Assembly (NCBI RefSeq): GCF_900141745.1
Contig: NZ_FSRM01000001.1
Coordinates: forward strand, 372,001-436,000
DNA: 64,000 bases
Direction: 5' to 3'
Source of the DNA: Paraburkholderia phenazinium
Lineage (GTDB): Bacteria; Pseudomonadota; Gammaproteobacteria; Burkholderiales; Burkholderiaceae
This document shows, in pieces, positions 28,147 to 36,909 of the stretch. The notes beneath the pieces were generated by a model. It searched no databases, was not told the origin of the DNA, and saw only the letters and a program-made list of their open reading frames with translations. Positions within the stretch are counted from its first letter, which is position 1. Each line of letters opens with the position of its first letter. A program made the translations under genes and the position numbers.

Positions 28147-28893
28147 ATGGTCACCGCGACATTCCGCTTCTATGAGGAGCTGAACGACTTCCTCGCCCGG
28201 CCGCTGCGCCGCCGCGCGTTCAGTTGCGCCTGCGCGGATGCCGCCACGGCCAAGCACATGATCGAAGCGCTCGGTGTGCCGCATACGGAAGTCGAATTGA
28301 TCCTGGTGAACGGCGAATCGGTTGGCTTCGAGCGTCAGCTGGTGGACGGCGACCGCGTGGCGGTTTATCCGAAGTTCGAGGCGCTCGACATCCAGCCGCT
28401 GCTGCGCGTGCGCGAACACCCATTGCGTGTGACGCGCTTTATCGCCGATGCCCACCTCGGCGGCCTCGCGCAACTGCTGCGGCTAGCCGGCTTCGACACG
28501 CTCTACGACAACCACTACCCCGACGCCGACATCGAAGTGCTGGCCGCCGCCGAACAGCGCATCGTGCTGACCCGTGACCGCGAATTGCTCAAGCGGCGCA
28601 CGATCACCCACGGCTGCTATGTCCGCACGCTCAAACCCAAGGCGCAATTGCGCGAGATTTTCGACCGGCTCGATCTGGCCGGCAGCGCCCGTCCGTTTCG
28701 CTTGTGCCTGACCTGCAACGTTCCGCTGCGGCGTATTCCCAAAGATGAGGTGGCAGGCCGCGCGCCCGAAGGCGTGCTCGAACGCCACAGCCAGTTCGTC
28801 ACCTGCGACGTATGCCGGCGCGTGTTCTGGGAGGGCACTCATTGGCAGCGCATGCGAGCGTTAATGGACAGCATGGCGAATGAGCGCGCCTGA
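28147..28893 (+). CDS. Ubiquitin-like/Mut7-C RNase fusion protein
   Basis: 248 residues with three parts. Residues 3-82 form a ThiS/ubiquitin-like (Ub-Mut7C) domain ending in V-D-G-D-R-V-A-V-Y-P. Residues 95-180 are the Mut7-C PIN-like nuclease domain with R-F-I-A-D-A-H-L-G-G-L-A and V-L-T-R-D-R-E-L-L, where the aspartates would bind metal. Residues 190-235 form a zinc ribbon, C-L-T-C-N and C-D-V-C-R-R-V-F-W-E-G-T-H-W. The fusion is conserved in many bacteria, and its target RNA is unknown. The ATG at 28147 is used because the domain begins there. Confidence 0.87.
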   Translation: MVTATFRFYEELNDFLARPLRRRAFSCACADAATAKHMIEALGVPHTEVELILVNGESVGFERQLVDGDRVAVYPKFEALDIQPLLRVREHPLRVTRFIADAHLGGLAQLLRLAGFDTLYDNHYPDADIEVLAAAEQRIVLTRDRELLKRRTITHGCYVRTLKPKAQLREIFDRLDLAGSARPFRLCLTCNVPLRRIPKDEVAGRAPEGVLERHSQFVTCDVCRRVFWEGTHWQRMRALMDSMANERA

Positions 28894-28994
28894 GCTGACC
28901 CACGACGTTCGACTCCGCTGGAACCCGTGTCCGGCTGGCAGGCCAGCGCGGATGCGTACAATGCGGGATTCCCTACCCTGCTGAGGCTTTCCGA

Positions 28995-29282
28995 ATGCCG
29001 ATGAAAAAAACCGACCTTGAGAAGAACAAGGCCCTCAAACTGACCAATTCCATGAAGCTGACGACCGCCGACCGCTTCGGCAAAGGCTCCGCCGCTACGC
29101 CCGTGCTCGACCGCCGCGAACAACGCAAGCTCGACCAGGCGCAGGGACTCGTGCCTTTTGCGTGCAAGCTCAACGCGGAACTCGTCGAGCAACTGAAGGA
29201 ACGCGCAGCTACGCATCCGGAAGGCATGACGGGCCTCCTGACCGAAGTGATCCGCCGCGGTCTGCCAGCAGACGCGTCGTAA
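28995..29282 (+). CDS. Conserved hypothetical protein, 95 residues
   Basis: A highly basic N-terminus (M-P-M-K-K-T-D-L-E-K-N-K-A-L-K-L-T) is followed by a polar stretch and L-V-P-F-A-C-K-L-N-A-E-L-V-E-Q-L-K-E-R-A near 52-71, then a second helix-like part T-G-L-L-T-E-V-I-R-R-G-L. The last third resembles a ribbon-helix-helix-like tail, but I do not recognise a family. It lies alone between the Mut7-C and IclR genes, with no strong ribosome site. Confidence 0.65.
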   Translation: MPMKKTDLEKNKALKLTNSMKLTTADRFGKGSAATPVLDRREQRKLDQAQGLVPFACKLNAELVEQLKERAATHPEGMTGLLTEVIRRGLPADAS

Positions 29283-29389
29283 CATCTCACCGGTCTGCTG
29301 CGCTGAGTTCAGTTCATTTCATTTCAGCAACTGAACCGCGCAGGACCAGATCCGCGACATCCCTGAAAAACGCCCGCTCATGCCGCTAC

Positions 29390-30142
29390 CTAAACCAGAT
29401 TGCGTAGCAGGCTGGCGGTTTCCTGGAGCGTCGGCAAGACCCGATGCAAAGCGGCATTAGCCGACTCCTGGCCGATCGGCATGCTGACGCTGATCGCCGC
29501 CACCACCGAGCCGTGCCGGTCGCGCAACGGCACCGCGACTCCGCGCATACCCAGCTCGAGCTGTTGATCCGTGACGACGTAGCCGTTGCGGCGCACTTCA
29601 CCCAGCACCTCGCGAAGCTGCTCGATGGTGGAGTAGGTTTGTGGCGTGAAAACCTTGATTTCGTACGACGCGAGCCATCGTTCGATGACCTCCGGCGTCT
29701 GAAAGGCAAGCAGCACCAGACCCGCCGACGACAACGGCGCCGCCGCCCGCGACCCCAGCACGAAGCCGACCGCCATCGCCCGGTTCACGCCATTACGGGC
29801 CACGTAGACCACATCGTGTTCGTCGAGAATCGCGACCAGCGCGGTTTCCTGCAGCGTCGCCGTGATCCGCTGCAGGAACGGCTGCACGGTGCGCGGCAAG
29901 CGCGCCGAGTCCAGATAGGATTGACCGAGGCGCAGCACGCGCGGCGCAAGCCAGAACAGCTTGCCGTCGGTATCCACGTAACCGAGTTCGCGCAGCGTCA
30001 GCAGGTAGCGGCGCGCCGCCGTTCGCGATAGACCCGCGCGCGCTGCGACCATCGTTGGCGTCATGCGCGCATGTTCCTCGTCAAACGCTTCGATGATCGC
30101 CAGCGCTTTGGCCGCGCCGGCGATCCAGTCCTTGTCATCCAT
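29390..30142 (-). CDS. IclR family transcriptional regulator
   Basis: 250 residues. An N-terminal winged HTH spans about 8-65 (A-K-A-L-A-I-I-E-A-F, then T-P-T-M-V-A-A-R-A-G-L-S-R-T-A-A-R-R-Y-L-L-T-L). The effector domain ends with Q-L-E-L-G-M-R-G-V-A-V-P-L-R-D. The sequence type is that of PcaR/PobR/CatR-like activators of aromatic-acid pathways, but no pathway genes adjoin it, so its target is unknown. Confidence 0.92.
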   Translation of the reverse strand: MDDKDWIAGAAKALAIIEAFDEEHARMTPTMVAARAGLSRTAARRYLLTLRELGYVDTDGKLFWLAPRVLRLGQSYLDSARLPRTVQPFLQRITATLQETALVAILDEHDVVYVARNGVNRAMAVGFVLGSRAAAPLSSAGLVLLAFQTPEVIERWLASYEIKVFTPQTYSTIEQLREVLGEVRRNGYVVTDQQLELGMRGVAVPLRDRHGSVVAAISVSMPIGQESANAALHRVLPTLQETASLLRNLV

Positions 30143-30252
30143 GGTTTCCGCCTGATGTCCGCCGGGCGCCGTCCTGCAAACAGGTCAACGCGATTGCGCG
30201 ATTATCGCGCGAGACATCCAGTAACGGCTGTTTGAAAATCCCAGGCTTTCAC

Positions 30253-30528
30253 TCACCAGGATTGGGCGAATCCGAACCGCTCGGCCAGGTTCTCCTGCGC
30301 GGCCTTCCGGTTGTCGGCAGTAGGCGGAAACACGCACCAGCAACCGTCATCGTGCCGGAAGAAAAACAGACTCCGGTCACCCTCCGCCAAGGCAGTTTCG
30401 ACGCGTACATAGCGTCTGCCGCCCGCGCGCGTGCGGCTGAATTCGGTGACACGAATGGGATTCGACGGAGCCGGCGCCAGCCACTTCTCGACCAGAAAGC
30501 GCAGGGATTGTTCGCAGGCAGCTCTCAT
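30253..30528 (-). CDS. Hypothetical protein, 91 residues
   Basis: The ATG at 30528 overlaps the stop of the upstream gene as ATGA, which supports translation of both. The sequence has R-V-T-E-F-S-R-T-R-A-G-G-R-R-Y-V-R-V-E-T, then D-R-S-L-F-F-F-R-H-D-D-G-C-W-C-V-F-P-P-T, a mixed beta-type pattern with two close cysteines. I do not recognise a family. Confidence 0.6.
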   Translation of the reverse strand: MRAACEQSLRFLVEKWLAPAPSNPIRVTEFSRTRAGGRRYVRVETALAEGDRSLFFFRHDDGCWCVFPPTADNRKAAQENLAERFGFAQSW

Positions 30529-30731
30529 GACCGTCTCCACGAGCGTTCGTCCTGGGCGACGTCCCGCGTGTCGTCGACACTATCGCTGTCTTCCGTGGAC
30601 GGCTCGTCGGCTTCAGCAGCGGCCAGTTCGATGGCCCGGCTGGTCGCCGCGGCCCGCAGCGTACTGCAATGAGTAGCGTGTCTGATGTCCGAGAGTAGAC
30701 GGACAAGCTGTCGTGCTGATCTGCGTTTCAT
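30525..30731 (-). CDS. Hypothetical small protein, 68 residues
   Basis: Starts MKRRSARQLVRLLSDIRHAT, basic and helix-prone, then an Ala-rich middle and an acidic, Ser/Asp-rich tail (D-E-P-S-T-E-D-S-D-S-V-D-D). A GGGGG stretch lies about seven bases before the ATG at 30731. Its stop overlaps the start of the 91-residue gene by four bases (ATGA). No family recognised. Confidence 0.5.
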   Translation of the reverse strand: MKRRSARQLVRLLSDIRHATHCSTLRAAATSRAIELAAAEADEPSTEDSDSVDDTRDVAQDERSWRRS

Positions 30732-31128
30732 CGAACACCCCCCGCACTGCACCAGTAACTTGAGAAAGCACTTTAACTTTATGCCTCGATGGCGCACCGC
30801 TGTGAGGTTTTTGACTAAATAGCAACAGTCACGATCAAACTCGTGCGCGCCGGGCGTCTGCGCCGCCCGACCTCAATGTGCGCGCATTGGCGCAGTGCGG
30901 TATGTGCGCTGGCGACCGCAACGCACTGATGGGACTGGCGACTGGCCGGGCGGCACCTGATTCGGAACCGCACCGCAGTGACACCGGTTAAACGGCGCGC
31001 CGGCGACAATCTTGAAGGGGGAGAAATACGGAGTGGTGCCCGGGACTCTGCGGCCGTACGCGCCTGGAAAAAAGTGCGCGGGGCAAAAAACTCAGCCCCG
31101 ATCAACCGATTACCAGCACCGCGCGTTC
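30732..31128. other. Intergenic region, no gene recognised
   Basis: 397 bp upstream of the two small genes and downstream of the DUF2242 lipoprotein gene. The part near 30770-30840 is AT-rich (CACTTTAACTTTATGCCTCG and TTTTTGACTAAATAGC) and may hold the promoter for the small gene pair. The rest is GC-rich without recognisable coding content. Confidence 0.4.
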
Positions 31129-31920
31129 TTATGGGCTGACGCTGGGCGCACTGGCTGGCTGCGTCAAATCCGGGCGGCCCAGAATGTCCGGCTCCACAGA
31201 CGACACAGGAGCCACCGGCGTGCCAGACGCAACCGGCGTGTTCAATGCGCTCGCAGGCGGGGCCACCACCCGGTTGGCCGCCATCATTGGCGCCGGCACG
31301 ATCGGAACGGGCGCAGCGGTGGTCACTGTCGAGACGGCGGGAAGCGGCGTGCTTGTCACAACGCTCGACTTGACAGGGTCAGTGCGCACGACCGTCTGCA
31401 GATAGTGATCGACGAGCCCGAAGAAGCGATCGTAGAACTTGCCCGACGGAATCGTCTCGCTGGAGATTTTCACCATCTCGTCGTTGTTCGAGCGGATCGG
31501 CAACGACACCGAACCGATGATGCTCAGACCGACGCTCGCCGACGTATCGCTTTTCTTCAAGGCAAAGCCGTCTTGGACCGCATTCACGTAGACGATGCTC
31601 GTGTCGCTGGCTTCTTCACCCGGCGTGCAAACGACGTGAAACTCCACCATCACGTGCGAATCGCCGGTGGGCTGGAAGTTCTTGGTGCCGTCGACGGTAT
31701 CGGGATGCGTCAATGTCGTCATGTAGCCCTGGCTCAGCAGCGCGCGACGCGCGGCTTCGCAGGTGTCGGCGGTGCTAGCGTTGAAATTGCGGGCGAAGGG
31801 GCTCGCGCCCGTATCGAACTGTTCCTGCTGGAATTTCGGTTGTGACGAGCTTGAACAGGCGGCAAGCCCGAGCAGCCCAAACAGCGAGGCTACGGTAGCT
31901 TTAGAAAATGAGGTACGCAT
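31129..31920 (-). CDS. DUF2242-type lipoprotein
   Basis: 263 residues. Signal peptide with lipobox G-L-A-A-C (C22 region: F-G-L-L-G-L-A-A-C-S-S-S-S). The mature part has T-C-E-A-A-R-R-A-L-L-S-Q-G-Y, V-M-V-E-F-H-V-V-C and P-S-G-K-F-Y-D-R-F-F-G-L-V-D-H-Y-L, matching DUF2242 proteins of Burkholderiales. The last ~80 residues are a low-complexity Pro/Ala/Val/Thr tail. Function unknown; envelope-anchored. Confidence 0.85.
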   Translation of the reverse strand: MRTSFSKATVASLFGLLGLAACSSSSQPKFQQEQFDTGASPFARNFNASTADTCEAARRALLSQGYMTTLTHPDTVDGTKNFQPTGDSHVMVEFHVVCTPGEEASDTSIVYVNAVQDGFALKKSDTSASVGLSIIGSVSLPIRSNNDEMVKISSETIPSGKFYDRFFGLVDHYLQTVVRTDPVKSSVVTSTPLPAVSTVTTAAPVPIVPAPMMAANRVVAPPASALNTPVASGTPVAPVSSVEPDILGRPDLTQPASAPSVSP

Positions 31921-32184
31921 GATTCCGGAAGGCAGACTACTTAACGTCGAATGGCATGCATTGTAGAGCGGTTGCCTGACAGAGCGAAAACAATGGGCAA
32001 AGCGCGTAACACGTTGAAACAAAAAGGTTTGTAGGCTTTCGGTCAGCGCGGTGTGCGGCGCGTGCCGTTCGGGGCGATGTCAGAATGGCCAGTGGTCCGA
32101 CTGAGGCGGCCGGGCGGTCACCGGAATGCCTCGTGCGCCTCGGGGCGACGCGGCTTGCCCGACCGGTAAGGTCAGGTCATCGGA

Positions 32185-32838
32185 TCAGGGCGCCGCCGAA
32201 GCCGTGCCAGCGGCCGACAGACCGATCGAAGATGAACCCGGCACCGCGCTTGCCGAAGGAATGTAGAACGTGCGAGCACCACCAACGGATGTGGCGCAGT
32301 CGGCTGCGCGGCCGTCGCATGCTGCGTCGTCCGCGGCCGAACGCGCCGCGCCGCCCTGTTCGGCGACAACCGGCGCAAACGTCTCGACCCGTGTGCTCAC
32401 CATCTGCGCGTAAGCCATCGAACCGCCGTAGCTCTTCAACGCGAGACTCATATTGCCGCCGGCCGATTGCATGTAACCGTGCAGAATGGCAGAGCCCGCC
32501 TCGATATTGGCGGTCGGCTCGGTCAGGTCTTTGACGTTGCGCAGCAGCCCGCGGTGAGCGGCCGGTACGACCTGCATCAGGCCCGTGGCGCCACGCGGGC
32601 CTTTGGCTTTTTCCTTAAACCGGGATTCGATCGAGATGATCGCCAGCAGAAGCGCCGGCGGCAGCGAGTACTTGGCTGCGGCAGACTGAACGGCGGACGA
32701 GATTTGCTCGGCCTTCGCCTTGGCGAGGCCGAACTTTTGCGTCAGATATTCCGAGATACGGTCGTGGTCGCTCTCTTCGGCCAACGCGCTCTGCATGAAA
32801 CAAAGCGACAGCATGATCAGACAAAGTAGTCGGCTCAT
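32185..32838 (-). CDS. Lytic transglycosylase (SLT domain)
   Basis: 217 residues with a signal peptide ending Q-S-A-L-A (1-20). The SLT domain covers about 55-160 with catalytic glutamate E71 in I-S-I-E-S-R-F, followed by G-A-T-G-L-M-Q-V-V-P and N-I-E-A-G-S-A-I-L. It cleaves peptidoglycan glycan strands with formation of 1,6-anhydro-MurNAc. The last 60 residues are Ala/Ser-rich and not part of the catalytic fold. Small enzymes of this type often serve secretion systems, but none is next to it. Confidence 0.92.
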   Translation of the reverse strand: MSRLLCLIMLSLCFMQSALAEESDHDRISEYLTQKFGLAKAKAEQISSAVQSAAAKYSLPPALLLAIISIESRFKEKAKGPRGATGLMQVVPAAHRGLLRNVKDLTEPTANIEAGSAILHGYMQSAGGNMSLALKSYGGSMAYAQMVSTRVETFAPVVAEQGGAARSAADDAACDGRAADCATSVGGARTFYIPSASAVPGSSSIGLSAAGTASAAP

Positions 32839-33037
32839 GAGCGGATAACGTTCGAGAGGAGAAGGTCGTATTATACCGATGCTCGAAAAAGAGGCAGCAA
32901 ATCTTCAGAACATACGGAAAAATACTAATCCGGGCCGGAACGAGCAGTGCCACATCCGGTAGATATTGCAGCGGTATTGATTCTCGGGGCCACGGCCCTA
33001 TGTGTTGGTGTTGATCAACGACGGCAGCCAGAGAGGC

Positions 33038-33382
33038 ATGAACAAACCCGAATTCTCCGAGCCTGATAGCGCGCGTCCCGACCTGTTGTGCTTCCTGGTC
33101 GCGATTGCTGCCGCGTCGTACGCGTTGACTAACGACTGGCGCGTGGACCATGTGGTCCAATGCTGCCGTCAGTGGCTCGACAAGAACCGGCTGAAAATGC
33201 ACTGGCTCGACCGGGTGCGGATCGGCCAGCTGGCACTGAAGATCGCCAGCAAAGACCTGCTGGATGCAGGTGTCGCGGTTCGCCTGTCGAGCGTGAATGC
33301 GCTGTTCACCAGCGAGATGGAACTCAACGAAGCGAGCACCATGGTGCAAAGGATGATGGCGCTGTGTTACGAAGCGCTTTGA
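33038..33382 (+). CDS. Hypothetical protein, 114 residues
   Basis: Starts MNKPEFSEPDSARPDLLCFL after GAGAGG; an upstream in-frame GTG at 33002 is less likely. Residues 15-35 are hydrophobic (L-L-C-F-L-V-A-I-A-A-A-S-Y-A-L). Later come helix-like segments V-V-Q-C-C-R-Q-W-L-D and M-E-L-N-E-A-S-T-M-V-Q-R-M-M-A-L. No family recognised; it is between the transglycosylase and GGDEF genes. Confidence 0.6.
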   Translation: MNKPEFSEPDSARPDLLCFLVAIAAASYALTNDWRVDHVVQCCRQWLDKNRLKMHWLDRVRIGQLALKIASKDLLDAGVAVRLSSVNALFTSEMELNEASTMVQRMMALCYEAL

Positions 33383-33457
33383 GCTATTTCAACCGCTCAG
33401 TGCTCGACGAGGGGTCGGCCTTTACGCAGACTACCGAAGAACGTGCATGTCCCCGCG

Positions 33458-34474
33458 TCACGTCCGCCCTTCTTTTCGCATCCGCTTGGCTTCGTACATG
33501 GCCTGATCGGCCCGATCGATGAGGGTAGTCATCTCGACGCCGTCATCTGGAAGTACGGCTGCGCCGACACTGATATCGAGGTCGAGCACGCGCCCCTCGA
33601 ACTCGAACGGCTCACGCACCTGTTCAACCATGCGCATGCCAAGCCGCTCGGCGTCGGCCTTCGAGTGGATACCGGGCAAGATGACGGCGAATTCGTCGCC
33701 GCCCACGCGCGCCACCGTGTCCGAACGCCGCGCCGTCATGTGCATGCGATCGGCGGCTGCCTTGATCGCCGCATCGCCTGCCCGGTGGCCGTAACGGTCG
33801 TTGATGGGTTTCAGGTCGTTGAGGTCGAGATTCAGAATGCCGAGCGGTTCCGAAGAACGTTGAGCGAGATGAATCGCCTGCCGCAGCCGGTCGTAAAACA
33901 GCGCACGGTTCGGCAACCCTGTCAGCGCGTCACGCGTAGCCAGAAGATAAAGCTCGCTGGTCTCGTGCTTCGCCGCATGAAACATCGCGGCGGCAATCAG
34001 TTCGGACATCAGTTCGAGCGCGCGAATGTCGCCGTCAGTGAACGCGTCCGCCGCTGCGCCCACAACCTTCAGCACACCCACCGTCGTATCCATATGCCTG
34101 AGCGGCGTCACGATCATCGAGCGCAGGCCGACTCGCCGGCAAGCCTCCCGGTCGACGCGCGCGTCGATTTCCGAGTCGACACATCGCAGGATCTCGCCGC
34201 TCTCGACGCACAGACCGGACAGGCTGCCATTACGCTTGAGCCGCAAACCCAGCAGCGTGGCAGCGATGCCCGAGCTCGCCCGGTAGACCATTTCATCGCC
34301 CTCAGCAAGCTCGAGGACGGCGCCGTCGGCGTGCGTCAATTGCTGAACCCGCTCGGTGACGAAACTCATGACGCCGCCAAGATCGAGTCCCAGTTTGGCG
34401 ATCTCTGTCTGCGCTCTGACGATCGCGAGAAGCGTTTCGCTGCTGGGAACAGCGTCACTGAAGGCTCTCTGCAA
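33458..34474 (-). CDS. GAF-GGDEF diguanylate cyclase
   Basis: 338 residues if it starts at the TTG at 34474, which has GGAGAG five bases upstream and gives an N-terminus that leads straight into the GAF domain; an open frame extends to 34783 but has no domain content. GAF domain about 15-165; GGDEF domain about 170-335 with N-L-D-L-N-D-L-K-P-I-N-D, the intact active motif G-G-D-E-F (near 256-260) and a C-terminal A-D-Q-A-M-Y-E-A-K. It makes cyclic di-GMP from two GTP. No RxxD inhibitory site is obvious. Related to sensor-type cytosolic cyclases. Confidence 0.88.
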   Translation of the reverse strand: MQRAFSDAVPSSETLLAIVRAQTEIAKLGLDLGGVMSFVTERVQQLTHADGAVLELAEGDEMVYRASSGIAATLLGLRLKRNGSLSGLCVESGEILRCVDSEIDARVDREACRRVGLRSMIVTPLRHMDTTVGVLKVVGAAADAFTDGDIRALELMSELIAAAMFHAAKHETSELYLLATRDALTGLPNRALFYDRLRQAIHLAQRSSEPLGILNLDLNDLKPINDRYGHRAGDAAIKAAADRMHMTARRSDTVARVGGDEFAVILPGIHSKADAERLGMRMVEQVREPFEFEGRVLDLDISVGAAVLPDDGVEMTTLIDRADQAMYEAKRMRKEGRT

Positions 34475-34787
34475 GGTTCTCTCCGACGGGCAAGTTACCG
34501 GGACACATTCTACGGGACAAAAAATTGACGAAGTGACCGCTGCGCTGACGACAAACAGCCCAACTTGCCCCCGGTGCGCCTCGGTGAATAGAGTGCATCG
34601 TCTTCCACGAATGCCAAAGCGGGTTGGTGTAGGGATGTATTGAAAATAACCTAGGGATTTGCTGTTTTTGACGTACCCGCTCCCCATTTCGCAGACTTTC
34701 GGTTTCGTGTATTTTGGCGGCAGCTTCGCCTTTCTTTCTGACGTTGGGGATCGTCTTGTTTCTGCAAGAAAACGAAGGAACACACGC

Positions 34788-35855
34788 GTGAGCCTTGACG
34801 AATACTACGGACGACTGGGCTTGCCAAATACTGCCTCGCCTGCGGAGATAAAGCGGGCGCATCGGCGCTTGCGGGCGAAGTACCACCCCGACCGCAACAA
34901 AGGCGCGGAGTCCAACGTCGAGCCGGCATTCAAGCTGGTTCAGGAGGCGTTCGAGATTCTCACGGGCGAGCGCGAAGCGCCACCGCACATGCGCACGCGC
35001 GCACATGACGCGGCTCGCAATGCAGCTCATCAACAGCAGGAACACACGGCAGGACACACCGAACGGACCGCGAGGTCTGCATCGGGCCGAGCGGGCGCGT
35101 ATGGACCAAATCGCGGACCGCTGCCCATGCGCGGAGCAAACCGGCTCACCCAGCTATACGTACCTGTCGAAGTGGCGTTGAACGGTGGCGAAGCCGCGAC
35201 CCGCTATGAAGTCACTGAAACCTGCCATCGATGCCGGGGCAAAGGCTTCCAGTCCACGGTCGCGCAGTGTTCAGGTTGCGGCGGGTGGGGTCAGACAGGC
35301 GACGGGATGCGTTGCGGCACCTGCTCCGGTGGAGGACGTACTACGAGCAAGCATTCGTGCCCGTCGTGCGACGGCACGGGGACGCAAAGCTACTGGAACT
35401 CGGACACCGTCGCAGTCCCTGCTGGCGCATGGGATGGTCAGAGACTCGTCGTGGCGGGCGGCGGATTTCCAGGTGTGAACGGTGGCGCTGCCGGCGACGC
35501 GATCTTCTCGATCGCGGTTGTATGTGGCGCCGACTTTACGCGTGAAGGACTGAACCTGAGCGGAGAACTGCAGGTTGATTTTGTGACTGCGACGCTTGGA
35601 GGGTCCATCGAAGCAAAGGTGCTCGGGCGCGATCTGCGCATTACGGTTCTGCCGAACTCGCAGCAAGGAAGCATTATCCGTCTCCCGGCGCGCGGATTAT
35701 CGGACAAGGCAGGAAATCAGGGCGATCTGCGGCTTCGCATCGCGCTTGCCATGCCCACGGCCGCGACGCATTTAACAGACGAGCAACGTCAGGCTTTTCA
35801 GGAGATGTTTGCGGATGCGGCGCGCCGTGGTGCGCCGGATAGCTCGGACAGCTGA
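34788..35855 (+). CDS. DnaJ-family co-chaperone with four-repeat zinc domain
   Basis: 355 residues from a GTG at 34788 with GAAGGAA upstream. J domain 1-70 with H33-P34-D35. A His/Gln/Ala-rich linker replaces the usual Gly/Phe region. The zinc domain has four repeats, C-H-R-C-R-G-K-G, C-S-G-C-G-G-W-G, C-G-T-C-S-G-G-G and C-P-S-C-D-G-T-G, followed by the substrate-binding beta domain. It is a DnaJ paralogue rather than the housekeeping copy, as no dnaK or grpE is near and the linker is unusual. It stimulates a DnaK-type ATPase. Confidence 0.88.
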   Translation: MSLDEYYGRLGLPNTASPAEIKRAHRRLRAKYHPDRNKGAESNVEPAFKLVQEAFEILTGEREAPPHMRTRAHDAARNAAHQQQEHTAGHTERTARSASGRAGAYGPNRGPLPMRGANRLTQLYVPVEVALNGGEAATRYEVTETCHRCRGKGFQSTVAQCSGCGGWGQTGDGMRCGTCSGGGRTTSKHSCPSCDGTGTQSYWNSDTVAVPAGAWDGQRLVVAGGGFPGVNGGAAGDAIFSIAVVCGADFTREGLNLSGELQVDFVTATLGGSIEAKVLGRDLRITVLPNSQQGSIIRLPARGLSDKAGNQGDLRLRIALAMPTAATHLTDEQRQAFQEMFADAARRGAPDSSDS

Positions 35856-35881
35856 CATTTCGCGCTGCCTTGTATCCCGCT

Positions 35882-36118
35882 TCACGCGCTGCAATGCGGT
35901 AACGATGGGCGGCGACCGCCTTCAATGACGCTCCAGATACGTTCCTCGGTGGCGCCCATGAATCGTCTGGCGATAACAGCCTGACATTCATCGCAGCGGT
36001 AGTGCTCAAGTGCGAGCGTACCGTTGCACTCGGCCACGCCGATCAACGTCACACCATCCTGACGTTGAGTATCAACCGGACATCCGTCAATGTCGGCACA
36101 TCTTTCGCAGACTTCCAT
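35882..36118 (-). CDS. Small zinc-ribbon-like protein, 78 residues
   Basis: Starts MEVCERCADIDGCPVDTQRQ and contains C4-x2-C7, C13, then C-N-G-T-L-A-L-E-H-Y-R-C-D-E-C-Q-A-V-I-A-R-R-F. Pairs of cysteines on either side of a short beta-rich part fit a zinc ribbon. GGAGGCGCC stands right before the ATG at 36118. No named family; function unknown. Confidence 0.65.
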   Translation of the reverse strand: MEVCERCADIDGCPVDTQRQDGVTLIGVAECNGTLALEHYRCDECQAVIARRFMGATEERIWSVIEGGRRPSLPHCSA

Positions 36119-36530
36119 GGCGCCTCCGGAATCAAATGACCAATCCACTGGCTAGCGTCTGCTTACTTCGCTCAAAAGAGGCCCGCATGGCGCGGGCCAA
36201 ATTGATGCACCCGCAGAGGAGACAACACGGGCAGATTCAGTATCCGGCTCCGCGCAAGGCGGGCGCAACAGCAAAAAAATAAATAAAAAAGGGCTTGAAG
36301 CCGGTGTTCACTGTGTTTCAGTCGCGTTTCGGCGTCCGGTCACTACCAGGCCTGCCTGAGGGTAACGGCGAGGCACGCCACTTGCTCAGCAGTAACCCAT
36401 TCCCGGCAAACCGGCTGGAGATCCTTAAGGAATCCGTCCGGTTCACGCTTTGTGCCCGTCTGAACGGGCGGTCTCACGACCGGAATGCTTGTTCGCCGCT
36501 AGCGCGGATTCTGCCCATCAGGAGGTAAAT
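36119..36530. other. Intergenic region with hairpins
   Basis: 412 bp. GGCCCGC and GCGGGCC (36180-36198) make a stem, and GCCCGTCTGAACGGGC (36453-36468) makes another. AAAAAAATAAATAAAAAAGG near 36275-36292 is a short AT-rich tract. AGGAGGT before 36531 is the GlsB-type ribosome site. No gene was recognised. Confidence 0.4.
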
Positions 36531-36806
36531 ATGGACCCGGTCTCACATGGCATCATTTTCTGGCTAATTATCGGAGGCATTGCTGGTGCCTTGGCGGGGC
36601 GCATCGTCGACGGTGGCGGCTTCGGCATCGTCGTCGACATCATTGTCGGGATTGTCGGCGCCTTCATAGGTGGATGGCTTGGTGGAGCGCTCGGCCTGCA
36701 TCTGGGCGGCGGCATTATCGGCTCGCTGATAACGGCGCTCATTGGCGCAGTTATTCTGCTCTTCATTATTCGTCTTTTCAGTCGCGGCCGAGCGAGCTCG
36801 CTCTAG
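36531..36806 (+). CDS. GlsB/YeaQ/YmgE family membrane protein
   Basis: 91 residues, three hydrophobic segments: I-I-F-W-L-I-I-G-G-I-A-G-A-L-A-G-R-I, G-I-V-V-D-I-I-V-G-I-V-G-A-F-I-G-G-W-L and S-L-I-T-A-L-I-G-A-V-I-L-L-F-I-I-R. The G-x-x-G pattern and length fit the transglycosylase-associated/GlsB small stress proteins of the inner membrane. Perfect AGGAGGT site. Role in stress response is family knowledge only. Confidence 0.92.
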   Translation: MDPVSHGIIFWLIIGGIAGALAGRIVDGGGFGIVVDIIVGIVGAFIGGWLGGALGLHLGGGIIGSLITALIGAVILLFIIRLFSRGRASSL

Positions 36807-36909
36807 CAACGGCTTTTTGAAGAGTCCGACCTGGACCGGGCGCGCCGTCTGCGCCGGTCCAGGCGACAAGCCCGCAGGGCTCATCAGCCCGGTGCGGCTC
36901 GCTCAGACG

